A stretch of 64,000 bases of DNA, from positions 62,001 to 126,000 of the forward strand of contig NZ_ONZF01000007.1 of NCBI RefSeq assembly GCF_900302445.1. The letters are read 5' to 3'. Position numbers and translations under genes: made by a program. The stretch is from Palleronia abyssalis. GTDB taxonomy: Bacteria > Pseudomonadota > Alphaproteobacteria > Rhodobacterales > Rhodobacteraceae. Under the pieces are notes generated by a model. The model did not search any database. It was not told the origin of the DNA and saw nothing but the letters and a program-made list of their open reading frames with translations. Shown here in pieces: positions 8,235-16,900 of the stretch. Position 1 is the first letter of the stretch. The number at the start of each line of letters is the position of its first letter.

Positions 8235-8258
8235 AAACGGCGCCCGGCGGCGCCGTTT
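8235..8258 (-). terminator. Hairpin terminator downstream of the phasin gene
   Basis: AAACGGCGCC and GGCGCCGTTT form a perfect 10-bp stem around CGGC. It sits 27 bases beyond the phasin stop on the minus strand and is flanked by short A and T runs on both sides, so it could stop transcription in either direction. Confidence 0.65.
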
Positions 8259-8284
8259 TCAAGTGTCGAGATGGCCGAAACGGT

Positions 8285-8812
8285 TCAGCCCTTGTTGGTC
8301 GCGTCTTTCTGGAAGCTGGAGGTGCCGCCCGATCCGGCGGGCCTGCCGAAGCCGGTTTCACGCGGCGTGATGGGGATTGACGCGACGGTCGTCATCTCGG
8401 TCGCTGTGCTGGCGACCGTGCTCTGGGCGCGGTCTATGGCGGACGATGCGACCTCGGGCGTGTCACGGGCCACCTCTTCCCCCGTGTCTGCGGTGGTCTG
8501 GGAAACCTCGGCGCCGGCCGAGCGGGAGACATCCATCAGCGCCTGCGCGGTGTGCGACGCAAGCTCCATCTGGCGCTGGTAGAAGTCGCCATAGGCGCGG
8601 CTGTAGTCGGTGGCGTCGTCGTGGAACGCGGTGAGGTCGCGCAGATTGCCGAACATTACTTGCGCGCTGTCGGCCATGATGTCGGTCGCGCGCATGGCGG
8701 CATCGAGCGTGGTCGACACCATGCCTTGCTGCATCTCGCTGACCTGGCGCAAAGATTCCGTGCAGGCACGCTGCTTGGGAAGCGCAGGCGCCTCGGTAGG
8801 GGTAGGGAACAT
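8285..8812 (-). CDS. Phasin family protein
   Basis: The 175-residue protein has an amphipathic alpha-helical core (AAMRATDIMADSAQVMFGN and DFYQRQMELASHTAQALMDV) of the phasin type, followed by a low-complexity Ser/Thr/Ala tail. Phasins coat polyhydroxyalkanoate granules. The chosen ATG (MFPTPTEAP) is preceded by GGAG at nine bases; an upstream in-frame Met has no such site. No other PHA genes are in the window. Confidence 0.8.
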   Translation of the reverse strand: MFPTPTEAPALPKQRACTESLRQVSEMQQGMVSTTLDAAMRATDIMADSAQVMFGNLRDLTAFHDDATDYSRAYGDFYQRQMELASHTAQALMDVSRSAGAEVSQTTADTGEEVARDTPEVASSAIDRAQSTVASTATEMTTVASIPITPRETGFGRPAGSGGTSSFQKDATNKG

Positions 8813-8931
8813 GGGAAAAACTCCGGGGAGGTGCGGCACTGGTACTACCTGGCGAAAGGCAGTCGGGGGCGCCGGTTCCGCACCGCACCATGATTATGAA
8901 TCCACCGGGCATATCCTGCCGGTGGCCCAGT

Positions 8932-9123
8932 TCAGCGGAACACCGTCCGGGTCCCCTGTTGGTCGCCCATCGCCTTCAGCATTTCGCGCCCCTCGTCCGT
9001 GGGCAGGCCGTCCTCGTCCAGCCAGCCGCGATTGCGGGCGGTCTTCTCTGGCGGGGTGTCGGGGCTGCCCATATGGGTTGCCATCTGGAGAATGCGGGCA
9101 CGGTCGCTGGTATCGTCGGTCAT
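8932..9123 (-). CDS. Conserved small acidic protein of unknown function
   Basis: A 63-residue hydrophilic protein (MTDDTSDRARILQMATHMG at the start) with no recognisable domain, signal or membrane segment. An AGAGGTAAAG ribosome-binding site stands in front of the ATG, which makes it a credible gene. It is separated from ychF and the phasin gene by ordinary intergenic sequence. Confidence 0.6.
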   Translation of the reverse strand: MTDDTSDRARILQMATHMGSPDTPPEKTARNRGWLDEDGLPTDEGREMLKAMGDQQGTRTVFR

Positions 9124-9318
9124 GGCTTTACCTCTATGTCCCGACTGACCCTAGGGCAGATGCGGGCCGCGAACAGGTCTCACAGGTGCTACGCGTGCGC
9201 GCAGGCAGCGGTCGGGGTCGGCCCCGGGGAAGGCAACGGCCGCGAGGCTTTTTGGCGGCGACCGCCACGGGCCGATCGGGGATCGGCGCGGCCCCGCGCT
9301 GGCGGGGAACGTTAGGTG

Positions 9319-10416
9319 TCAGCCGCTGTGCAGGAAATGCATCACGTCGCCGTCCTTGACCTCGTAGGACTTGCCCTCGACGCGCATCTTGCCGGCTTCT
9401 TTCGCGCCCGCCTCGCCGCCCAGCGCGACATAGTCGTCGAAGGCCGTGGTCTCGGCGCGGATGAAGCCGCGTTCGAAATCGCCGTGGATAACACCGGCGG
9501 CCTGGGGGGCCAGCGTGCCGCGCTTGACGGTCCAGGCGCGGGCCTCCTTGGGGCCGACGGTGAAATAGGTCATCAGGCCCAGCAGGTCGTAGCCCGCCTT
9601 GATCAGGCGGTCGAGGCCGGCTTCTTCCAGCCCAAGCTCGGACAGGAACTCGGCGGCTTCCTCGGCGTCGAGCTGGGCGATCTCCTCCTCGATCTGGGCG
9701 GAGATGACGACCATGCCCGCGTTCTGCTCGGCCGCCATTTCGCGGACACGCTCGGACTGGGCGTTGCCGGTGGCGGCCTCGTCCTCGGCCACGTTGCAGA
9801 CATAGAGGATGGGCTTCGTGGTCAGAAGCTGAAGCATGCGCCAGGCCTTCTGGTCGTCCTCGGACACGTCCACGGTGCGGGCGGGCAGGCCCTGTTCCAG
9901 AACGGCCTGCGCCTCTTTCAGAAGACGCTCCTGCTGGACGGCCTCCTTGTCGCCGCCGCGAACTTTGCGGGTCAGGTTCTGCAAGCGGCGTTCGATGGAG
10001 TCGAGGTCCGACAGCATCAGCTCGGTCTCGATGGTCTGGGCGTCGGCCACGGGATCGACGCGGCCGTCGACATGGGTGACGTCCGGATCCTCGAAACAGC
10101 GCAGCACGTGGGCGATGGCGTCGCATTCGCGGATGTTGGCCAGAAACTGGTTGCCCAGCCCCTCGCCCTGGCTCGCGCCCTTCACCAGGCCCGCGATGTC
10201 CACGAAGGTCATACGCGTCGGCACGATCGCCTTGGATTTCGCGATCCCCGCCAGCGCGTCAAGGCGCGTGTCGGGCACGGCGACCTCGCCCACATTGGGT
10301 TCGATCGTACAGAAGGGGAAGTTGGCGGCCTGCGCGGCGGCGGTGCGGGTCAGCGCGTTGAAGAGGGTGGACTTGCCCACGTTCGGCAGGCCCACGATGC
10401 CCATCTTGAAGCCCAT
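9319..10416 (-). CDS. ychF: Redox-regulated ATPase YchF (OBG family)
   Basis: YchF is an OBG-family P-loop protein that prefers ATP and associates with ribosomes. The 365-residue product matches the family length. GLPNVGKSTLFNALT is the Walker A region, FVDIAGLVKGASQGEGLGN the switch II region, and the C-terminal TGS-like part ends GDVMHFLHSG. Start chosen at MGFKMGIVG. Neighbours on this strand are unrelated. Confidence 0.96.
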   Translation of the reverse strand: MGFKMGIVGLPNVGKSTLFNALTRTAAAQAANFPFCTIEPNVGEVAVPDTRLDALAGIAKSKAIVPTRMTFVDIAGLVKGASQGEGLGNQFLANIRECDAIAHVLRCFEDPDVTHVDGRVDPVADAQTIETELMLSDLDSIERRLQNLTRKVRGGDKEAVQQERLLKEAQAVLEQGLPARTVDVSEDDQKAWRMLQLLTTKPILYVCNVAEDEAATGNAQSERVREMAAEQNAGMVVISAQIEEEIAQLDAEEAAEFLSELGLEEAGLDRLIKAGYDLLGLMTYFTVGPKEARAWTVKRGTLAPQAAGVIHGDFERGFIRAETTAFDDYVALGGEAGAKEAGKMRVEGKSYEVKDGDVMHFLHSG

Positions 10417-10570
10417 ATCGTCATATCCGTCTGGTTGGGGGTCCGGTCCGGCGCGTCTTAAGTCTGTGGCACGCAGGAAACAAGGCGCAGTCCTGATAGG
10501 CGCTGCCCCTGTTTCGCGAACGGCGACCGGGATATGGGCGAAAAGAGTTGAGACAACGCTGGTGATGTCA

Positions 10571-11056
10571 ATGAAGCACGTCGTTCTATCCGTGGTGGCC
10601 GCGATCGGCCTTTCCTGTGGCACGGCAGGGGCCGCCGAATTCACCTTGGGCGTGGGGGCCGTGGAATACCGCGACGATATCGGCGACATCCAGATCTCGA
10701 TCGAGGCGCGCAGCGAGCCCGTGGCCTTCGTTCTGGGCAGCGACATCGCCCCTCAGGTGGGGCTGACGGTGGACACGGCCGGGGCGGCCTATGTCGGCGT
10801 CGGCGCCGCCGCAACCAACTGGCTGAGCACGTTCTGGTTCATCGAGGGCAGCCTGATGGCGGGCTATTACAGCGCCAATGGCGACCGCACCGATCTGGGC
10901 AGCGATGTCGAGTTCCGCTCCCTTCTGGGGATCGGACGAGAATTCGGACAGTTCGGCCGGGTGTCGCTTGCGGTCTCGCACATATCGCACGCGGGGATCG
11001 AAGAGAACAACCCCGGCGCGAACATGCTGTCGCTGCGGCTGACGCGCGGCTTCTAG
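10571..11056 (+). CDS. Acyloxyacyl hydrolase, PagL-like lipid A 3-O-deacylase
   Basis: The 161-residue protein has a signal peptide cleaved near AGA-AEF (residue 22) and a beta-barrel-like pattern ending in Phe, fitting an outer-membrane enzyme that removes the 3-O acyl chain of lipid A. The active-site region VSHISHAGIEENNPG shows His137 and Ser139 of the H-x-S motif. Characterised PagL uses a Glu as third residue; I see Asn around the matching position, as in some relatives. An alternative ATG lies two codons upstream at 10565. It shares a CTAG stop with the next, convergent gene. Confidence 0.75.
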   Translation: MKHVVLSVVAAIGLSCGTAGAAEFTLGVGAVEYRDDIGDIQISIEARSEPVAFVLGSDIAPQVGLTVDTAGAAYVGVGAAATNWLSTFWFIEGSLMAGYYSANGDRTDLGSDVEFRSLLGIGREFGQFGRVSLAVSHISHAGIEENNPGANMLSLRLTRGF

Positions 11057-11244
11057 ACCCCGCGCCGATCCGCGTGCGCCTGATAGATCAGGATCCACGC
11101 CAATATGATGAACATCGGGTGTGTCAGACCGCCTGAGATCAGGATCGCCGGGACCCAGATCAGGAAGACGATGATCGACAGGAAGACGCGGCCGATCAGA
11201 AGGATCGACAGCGGCGGCAGGAAAAGGGCAAGTACGTAGTTCAT
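11053..11244 (-). CDS. YqaE/Pmp3 family membrane protein
   Basis: A 63-residue protein with two membrane helices. The segment ALFLPPLSILLIGR with its double proline is the Pmp3/YqaE signature, though the family Gly/Cys positions are only partly kept. Members help membrane potential homeostasis under salt or cold stress. The stop codon overlaps that of the PagL-like gene through the palindrome CTAG (11053-11056). Start chosen at MNYVLALF because homology begins there. Confidence 0.75.
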   Translation of the reverse strand: MNYVLALFLPPLSILLIGRVFLSIIVFLIWVPAILISGGLTHPMFIILAWILIYQAHADRRGV

Positions 11245-11355
11245 GCCGGAAATGTGGTGTCCCGAGGGGCATTGCACAAGACCGTCCGGTTCGTCAGAAA
11301 CGGGAGGCGGCGGGGGACGCGGACAGCCCCGACATCAGGGTAAGGGAGCGGCGCA

Positions 11356-12147
11356 TTGGGACGGATAGCGGATCGGTTCGCGAAACTGGACACCGAGGGG
11401 CGCAAGGCCTTCGTCGCCTACATCATGGGGGGCGATCCGGATTATGACCGCTCGCTTCAGCTGATGAAGGGCCTGCCGGGTGCAGGCGTGGACATCGTCG
11501 AACTGGGAATGCCCTTCACCGACCCGATGGCGGACGGCCCGACGATCCAGCTGGCCGGGCAGCGGTCGCTGGAAGGCGGTCAGACGCTTCAGAAGACGCT
11601 GGATATGGTCCGCGCCTTCCGCGAGGACGACGCAGAGACCCCGATCGTCCTGATGGGCTATTACAACCCGATCTATTCGCGCGGGGTCGAGCGATTCCTG
11701 GACGACGCCGTCGAGGCCGGGATCGACGGGCTGATCGTCGTGGACCTGCCACCCGAGGAAGATGACGAGCTTTGCGTCCCCGCCGGGCGCAAGGGGGTCG
11801 ACTTCATCCGCCTGGCCACGCCGACCACCGACGACGCCCGCCTGCCGACCGTGCTGAAGAACACCAGCGGCTTCGTCTACTACGTCAGCGTCACCGGTAT
11901 CACCGGCGCCGCGGCGGCCGTGGCGGGCGATGTCGGCCCCGAGGTCAAGCGCATCCGCGACGCGGGCGGCCTGCCGGTCGTCGTGGGCTTCGGCATCCGC
12001 ACCCCCGAGGCCGCCGAGCAGATCGCGTCGGTCGCGGATGGTTGCGTCGTCGGATCGGCCATCGTGGCGGAAAACGCCAGTGGGCGGCCCGTCGACGAAG
12101 TGCTGAAATTCGTGCAATCGCTGGCCGACGGCGCGCATCGCGCCTGA
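11356..12147 (+). CDS. trpA: Tryptophan synthase alpha chain
   Basis: TrpA cleaves indole-3-glycerol phosphate to indole, which is channelled to TrpB. At 263 residues the length is typical. [17 protein letters not shown] carries the catalytic Glu/Asp region, and [10 protein letters not shown] and GSAIV form the phosphate-binding loops. The start is TTG (11356), supported by AGGGAG seven bases upstream. TrpB and TrpF are about 13 kb away on the other strand, so the alpha and beta subunits are made from unlinked transcripts. Confidence 0.96.
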   Translation: MGRIADRFAKLDTEGRKAFVAYIMGGDPDYDRSLQLMKGLPGAGVDIVELGMPFTDPMADGPTIQLAGQRSLEGGQTLQKTLDMVRAFREDDAETPIVLMGYYNPIYSRGVERFLDDAVEAGIDGLIVVDLPPEEDDELCVPAGRKGVDFIRLATPTTDDARLPTVLKNTSGFVYYVSVTGITGAAAAVAGDVGPEVKRIRDAGGLPVVVGFGIRTPEAAEQIASVADGCVVGSAIVAENASGRPVDEVLKFVQSLADGAHRA

Positions 12148-12283
12148 GCCGACGCCGGGGTGCCTATCCTGTGAGCGGACCGTGAAACCAGACGGCCCCG
12201 CGGGCCCCGGACCGCTTGGCACCCTGGCCCTCTTGCGGCTAGAACCGACAGGCGCCCGATCCCAGCCCAAACGGACCCGTGAA

Positions 12284-13321
12284 GTGAGCCTTCGCAGCCT
12301 GACCTACGGCATCGCGCTGACCCTGATGATCGGTTGGCTTCTGTGGATCGGCCAGCCGATCCTGGTGCCCGTGATCGCCGCCTTGATCTCGGTCTATGTC
12401 CTGTCCGCCGCAGCGGAAGGCATGACCCGGGTGCCGCTGTTGCGTCACTTTCCGGCCATGGCGCGGCGCGGGCTGGTCCTGCTGGCCTTCACCGTAGGGG
12501 TCGTGGGCCTGTTCGTCCTGATCATCGGCAACCTGACGGACGTCGTGACCGCCCTGCCCCGCTACGAATCGAACCTGGACGCCCTGGTGACACGGGGCGC
12601 CGCGATCCTGGGGATCGAGGACGAGCCGACATGGGAGACGGTGCGTCTCGCGACCTTCGACCAGATCGACATGCGGTCCTGGATCACGCCGCTTCTGTTC
12701 TCGCTCCAGGGGTTCGGGGCGGGGTTGTTCGTCGTTGTGCTATACGCCGCGTTCTTCATGGCCGAGCGGGGCACGCTGTCGCGCAAGCTGGTGATTGCGA
12801 CGGGGGGCGAGGAAAACAGCGAGCGGGCTTTGTTGTTGCTGCAACGCATCAACGAGCGGATCGGCGGATACCTGTTCGTCAAGACGGTGCTGAACATCGT
12901 GCTGGGGGCGCTGTCCTATATCCTGATGCTGCTTATCGGGATCGAGTTCGCGCTGTTCTGGGCGGTGCTGATCGGGTTCTTCAACTACATCCCCTATTTC
13001 GGCTCGATCATCGGGGTGATTTTCCCGGTCCTGCTGAGCCTTGCGCAATTCGGGTCCTTCGTGATCGCCGGCGGCGTGATGCTGGCCTTGAGCGCCGCGC
13101 AGATCGTCATCGGCGCCTGGCTGGAGCCGCGGCTGATGGGCCGGGCCTTCAACCTGTCGCCCTTCGTGGTGCTTCTGGCCCTGTCGTTCTGGAGCACGTT
13201 GTGGGGGCTGGCGGGGGCCATCCTGGCAGTACCGATGACCGCCAGCCTGGTGCTGGTCCTGGCCGAGATCAACAGCACCCGGCCGCTGGCGGTGATGCTG
13301 TCGACCAGCGGGAAGGTGTGA
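12284..13321 (+). CDS. AI-2E family transporter (UPF0118/PerM-like)
   Basis: A polytopic inner-membrane protein of about 345 residues. The family pattern includes the N-terminal helix pair, a large soluble loop, and the C-terminal ILAVPMTASLVLVLAEI. Family members export autoinducer-2 or act as Na+/H+ antiporters; the substrate here is unknown. A GTG at 12284 (VSLRSLTYG) is preferred over GTG at 12182 because the extra 34 residues are low-complexity and unconserved. It sits between trpA and ndh. Confidence 0.85.
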   Translation: MSLRSLTYGIALTLMIGWLLWIGQPILVPVIAALISVYVLSAAAEGMTRVPLLRHFPAMARRGLVLLAFTVGVVGLFVLIIGNLTDVVTALPRYESNLDALVTRGAAILGIEDEPTWETVRLATFDQIDMRSWITPLLFSLQGFGAGLFVVVLYAAFFMAERGTLSRKLVIATGGEENSERALLLLQRINERIGGYLFVKTVLNIVLGALSYILMLLIGIEFALFWAVLIGFFNYIPYFGSIIGVIFPVLLSLAQFGSFVIAGGVMLALSAAQIVIGAWLEPRLMGRAFNLSPFVVLLALSFWSTLWGLAGAILAVPMTASLVLVLAEINSTRPLAVMLSTSGKV

Positions 13322-13364
13322 CGGTCCGCGTGACAGGGCGGCCCGGCCGTCTATGTGGCGCGAC

Positions 13365-14675
13365 ATGACAGATCGGAAAACCCAGATCGTGGTGGTCGGC
13401 GGCGGCGCGGCAGGGCTTGCGCTGGTGCGCAAGCTGGCGGCGAAGCACGATCGCGCCACGCATGACATCATATTGGTCGAAAAGAACCGCACCCATGTCT
13501 GGAAGCCCCTGCTGCACGAGGTTGCGGCGGGGTCCATGGACGCGAATTCCGACGAGGTCGGCTATGGCGGTCACGCGGCGCGCTGGGGCTACCGGTTCTT
13601 CAACGCCGCACTGGAACGGATCGACCGCGACCGGCGGGTGATCGTGACGGCGCCGCTTCTGGACGAGGCGGGCGAGGTCGTCGTGGACCGTCACGAGATC
13701 CGCTATGACTGGCTGGTCTTGGCGATGGGCGGCGTGTCGGACGATTTCGGCATCCCCGGAGTGCGCGATCACGCGATGTTCCTGGAATCGCGGCAGCAGG
13801 CGGATCTGTTCCGCCGCAAGATGCTGAACGCCTGCCTGCGGGCCAACGACCGCAAGCCCGAGGGCGCAGAGGCGCGCGTCTCGGTCTGCATCGTTGGCGG
13901 CGGGGCCACGGGGGTCGAGCTGTCGGCCGAACTGGTGAACGCCGCGAAGGCGCTGCGGTCCTACGGGCTGGAACGGTTCGACGAGGACACGCTTCAGATT
14001 ACGCTGCTGGAGGCCGGACCGAAGCTACTGCCCGCCCTGCCCGAGGATGTCTCGGACAAGGTGAAAGGACGCCTTGCCGAGCTGGGCGTGGACGTGCGCA
14101 CCGGCGCGATGGTGACGCGGGTCGGGCCGCGCGCGGTCGAGGTGAAGGACGGCCCCACGATCGAGGCGGATCTGATCCTGTGGGCGACCGGCGTGCGCGG
14201 CGATCACGCGCTGTCGAAGATCACCGACCTCGAGCTGTCGAAGCGTGGCCAGATCGTGGTGGAACCGACGCTGCGCTCCAAGAACGATCCCCGCATCTTC
14301 GCCATCGGCGATTGCGCACATTGCGTCCTGCCGGGAGAGGAGCGGCCGGTCCCGCCCCGCGCGCAATCCGCCGGGCAGATGGCCGATCACATGGTTGGCC
14401 AGCTGGATCGCGCGCAGAAGGGGCAGCCCCTGCGCGATTTCGTCTATCGCGACCGCGGGGCGTTGGTATCCTTGTCGCGGTTTGCCACGCATGGATCGCT
14501 GATGGGCAACCTGATCGGCGGCAAGATGCAGATCGAGGGGCGCGTCGCGCGGTTGGCCTATCAATCGCTGTACCGGCTGCATCTTCTGGCGGTGCACGGC
14601 CCGTGGCGCGGCACCGTGCGGATCGCGGTGAACGCCATCAACCGCGTGACCCGGCCAGCGCTGAAGCTGCACTAG
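13365..14675 (+). CDS. ndh: Type II NADH:quinone oxidoreductase (NDH-2)
   Basis: NDH-2 is a single-subunit, non-proton-pumping flavoprotein that passes electrons from NADH to quinone at the membrane. The 436-residue product has two dinucleotide-binding motifs, VVGGGAAGLAL (FAD, N-terminus) and IVGGGATGVEL (NADH), an IFAIGDCA FAD segment and AQSAGQMADH in the quinone-site region. The ATG at 13365 is chosen over one four codons upstream. It shares a CTAG stop with the convergent ZIP gene. Confidence 0.92.
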   Translation: MTDRKTQIVVVGGGAAGLALVRKLAAKHDRATHDIILVEKNRTHVWKPLLHEVAAGSMDANSDEVGYGGHAARWGYRFFNAALERIDRDRRVIVTAPLLDEAGEVVVDRHEIRYDWLVLAMGGVSDDFGIPGVRDHAMFLESRQQADLFRRKMLNACLRANDRKPEGAEARVSVCIVGGGATGVELSAELVNAAKALRSYGLERFDEDTLQITLLEAGPKLLPALPEDVSDKVKGRLAELGVDVRTGAMVTRVGPRAVEVKDGPTIEADLILWATGVRGDHALSKITDLELSKRGQIVVEPTLRSKNDPRIFAIGDCAHCVLPGEERPVPPRAQSAGQMADHMVGQLDRAQKGQPLRDFVYRDRGALVSLSRFATHGSLMGNLIGGKMQIEGRVARLAYQSLYRLHLLAVHGPWRGTVRIAVNAINRVTRPALKLH

Positions 14676-15445
14676 CCCAGCGTCACGTCGAGGATCATCA
14701 TCAGGATCAGCCCGAACAGCAGGCCCGTGGTGGCCGAGTTCTGGTTGCCGCGGGTATGCGTCTCGGGGATGATCTCGTGGCTGATGACGTACAGCATCGC
14801 GCCCGCCGCGAAGGTCAGTGCCCAGGGCAACGCGATCTCCGACGCGGTGGCGGCCAAGACGCCGATGGCGCCGCCCACAGGCTCGACCAAGCCGGTGGCC
14901 AGCGCGATCAGGAACGATGTCCCCCGTCCGTAGCCATTCGACAGAAGCGCCACCGCGACGGCCAGCCCCTCGGGCGCGTTCTGAAGGCCGATGCCGATGG
15001 CCAAAGTGACGCCGTTCGACACCTCTTCACCCCCGAACCCCACGCCGACGGCCAGTCCTTCAGGAAGGTTGTGGATCGTGATCGCGATGATGAACAGCCA
15101 GATCTTGGCCAGCTTGGCCGCACTTGGCCCGCCTTCGCGCCCGGTTTCGAAATGCTGATGGGGCAAGGCGCTGTTGAGGACCGCCACGAACCCCGCCCCC
15201 ATCGCCACCCCGCCGCCCGCGACGAAGGCGGCCGCCGTGTCCCCGTAAAGTGGGCCGGCCGCCTCGATCCCCGGCAGGATCAGCGAGAAGAACGAGGCCG
15301 ACAGCATGACCCCCGCCGCGAAGCCCAGGAAGATGTCGGACAGGCGGGGCGAGACGTTGCGGCCCAGAAGAACCGGAAGCGCGCCGGCCCCGGTCATGAG
15401 CCCCGCGGCAAGGCTGCCGAGAATGCCGAGTAGGACGATGTTCAT
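14672..15445 (-). CDS. ZIP family metal transporter
   Basis: The 257-residue membrane protein has eight probable helices. Helix IV and V carry the metal-site signatures TIHNLPEGLAVGVGF and QNAPEGLAVA (HNxPEG / QNxPEG), placing it in the GufA/ZupT group that imports zinc or other divalent metals. A His-containing loop (LPHQHFE) precedes them. AGAGGAACGCCC before ATG 15445 decides the start. Confidence 0.9.
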   Translation of the reverse strand: MNIVLLGILGSLAAGLMTGAGALPVLLGRNVSPRLSDIFLGFAAGVMLSASFFSLILPGIEAAGPLYGDTAAAFVAGGGVAMGAGFVAVLNSALPHQHFETGREGGPSAAKLAKIWLFIIAITIHNLPEGLAVGVGFGGEEVSNGVTLAIGIGLQNAPEGLAVAVALLSNGYGRGTSFLIALATGLVEPVGGAIGVLAATASEIALPWALTFAAGAMLYVISHEIIPETHTRGNQNSATTGLLFGLILMMILDVTLG

Positions 15446-15558
15446 GGGCGTTCCTCTGCCAGCCGCGTCGGCCAAGGCCTAGCCCGCCCGTGCGACGCGG
15501 CAACCGGAATGGACGGCATAGATCCGCGCTGCTACACCACCGGGACCGGAGGAATACC

Positions 15559-16749
15559 ATGCCAGTCATTACCGAAATCGAGGATCTGAAGCGGCTCTAC
15601 AAGCGGCGGGTCCCGAAGATGTTCTACGATTATACCGAAAGCGGATCGTGGACCGAGCAGACCTTCCGCGAGAACAGCAGCGATTTCGACCTGATCCGCC
15701 TGCGTCAGCGCGTGGCCGTGGACATGGACGGGCGGACGACCGCCTCGACCATGGCGGGCCATGACGTGTCGATGCCGGTGGCGCTGGCCCCCGTGGGCAT
15801 GACGGGGATGCAGCATGCCGATGGCGAGATCCTGGCCGCGCAGGCCGCCGAAGCGTTCGGCGTGCCCTACACCCTGTCGACCATGTCGATCTGTTCGATC
15901 GAGGACGTGGCCGAACACACCAGCCGGCCGTTCTGGTTCCAACTCTACGTGATGCGCGACCAGGACTACCTTGAACGGGTAATCCAGCGCGCGAAGGACG
16001 CCGGCTGCTCGGCCCTGGTGCTGACGCTGGACCTTCAGATCCTGGGTCAGCGGCACAAGGACCTGAAGAACGGCCTGTCAGCCCCGCCGAAACTGACGAT
16101 GGGCACCGTGGCCGACCTGTCATGGCGGTGGGCCTGGGGGATGGGCATGCTGCGCACCAAGCGGCGCGCCTTCGGAAACATCGTCGGGCACGTGAAAGGG
16201 GTCGAGAACGCCGGATCCCTGATGGCCTGGACGGCCGAGCAGTTCGACCCCCGCCTCGATTGGGAGAAAGTTCGCAAAATCAAGGAAATGTGGGGCGGCA
16301 ATCTGATCCTGAAGGGCATCCTCGACGCCGAGGATGCGCGCCGTGCAGCCGATGTGGGGTGCGACGCGATCATCGTGTCGAACCATGGCGGACGGCAACT
16401 GGACGGCGCACTGAGCTCGATCCGGGTTCTGCCCGACATCGTGGAAGCGGTGGGCGACCGCGTGGAAATCCACCTCGACAGCGGGATCCGGTCGGGACAG
16501 GACGTCCTGAAGGCCCTCGCCATGGGGGCGCGCGGTGTCCATGTCGGTCGCGCCTATATCTACGGGCTGGGCGCGATGGGAAAGTCTGGCGTGACCCGCG
16601 CGCTGGAGATCATCCACCGCGAACTGGATATTTCGATGGCGCTGTGCGGATACCGGGACGTGAAGGACCTGGACCGAACCGCGCTTCTGACGGGGCCGGA
16701 GTTCGACCGATATCGCACCCGGTCCGAGGTCAGCCCCGCGACCGGGTGA
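15559..16749 (+). CDS. lldD: FMN-dependent alpha-hydroxy-acid oxidase/dehydrogenase (L-lactate dehydrogenase-like)
   Basis: The 396-residue TIM-barrel flavoprotein oxidises an L-2-hydroxy acid, most likely L-lactate, and passes electrons to the quinone pool or oxygen. Catalytic SNHGGRQLDG contains the active-site His and the substrate-binding Arg. PVALAPVGMTGMQHADGE and LDSGIRSGQDVLKALAMGA are FMN-binding segments. GGAGGAATACC precedes the ATG. The exact substrate (lactate, glycolate or mandelate) cannot be read with certainty. Confidence 0.88.
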   Translation: MPVITEIEDLKRLYKRRVPKMFYDYTESGSWTEQTFRENSSDFDLIRLRQRVAVDMDGRTTASTMAGHDVSMPVALAPVGMTGMQHADGEILAAQAAEAFGVPYTLSTMSICSIEDVAEHTSRPFWFQLYVMRDQDYLERVIQRAKDAGCSALVLTLDLQILGQRHKDLKNGLSAPPKLTMGTVADLSWRWAWGMGMLRTKRRAFGNIVGHVKGVENAGSLMAWTAEQFDPRLDWEKVRKIKEMWGGNLILKGILDAEDARRAADVGCDAIIVSNHGGRQLDGALSSIRVLPDIVEAVGDRVEIHLDSGIRSGQDVLKALAMGARGVHVGRAYIYGLGAMGKSGVTRALEIIHRELDISMALCGYRDVKDLDRTALLTGPEFDRYRTRSEVSPATG

Positions 16750-16900
16750 TGGCGACGTCGCCGCCCGGCCGAAGCCTGACCCGCCGGGCCGTCTTTGCCC
16801 CGAACGGCTGCACAGCGATGCTGTTGGGTGATCGCGCTTGCACCCGCATGGAACCCGACTAGGGTCCGGGGCCACCCGTCATCCCCCCCGGAGGTTTTCC

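Noticed and set aside
13353-13364. ATG 13353 as the start of ndh
   Set aside because: The extra four residues are not conserved and ATG 13365 better fits the family N-terminus; the difference is minor.
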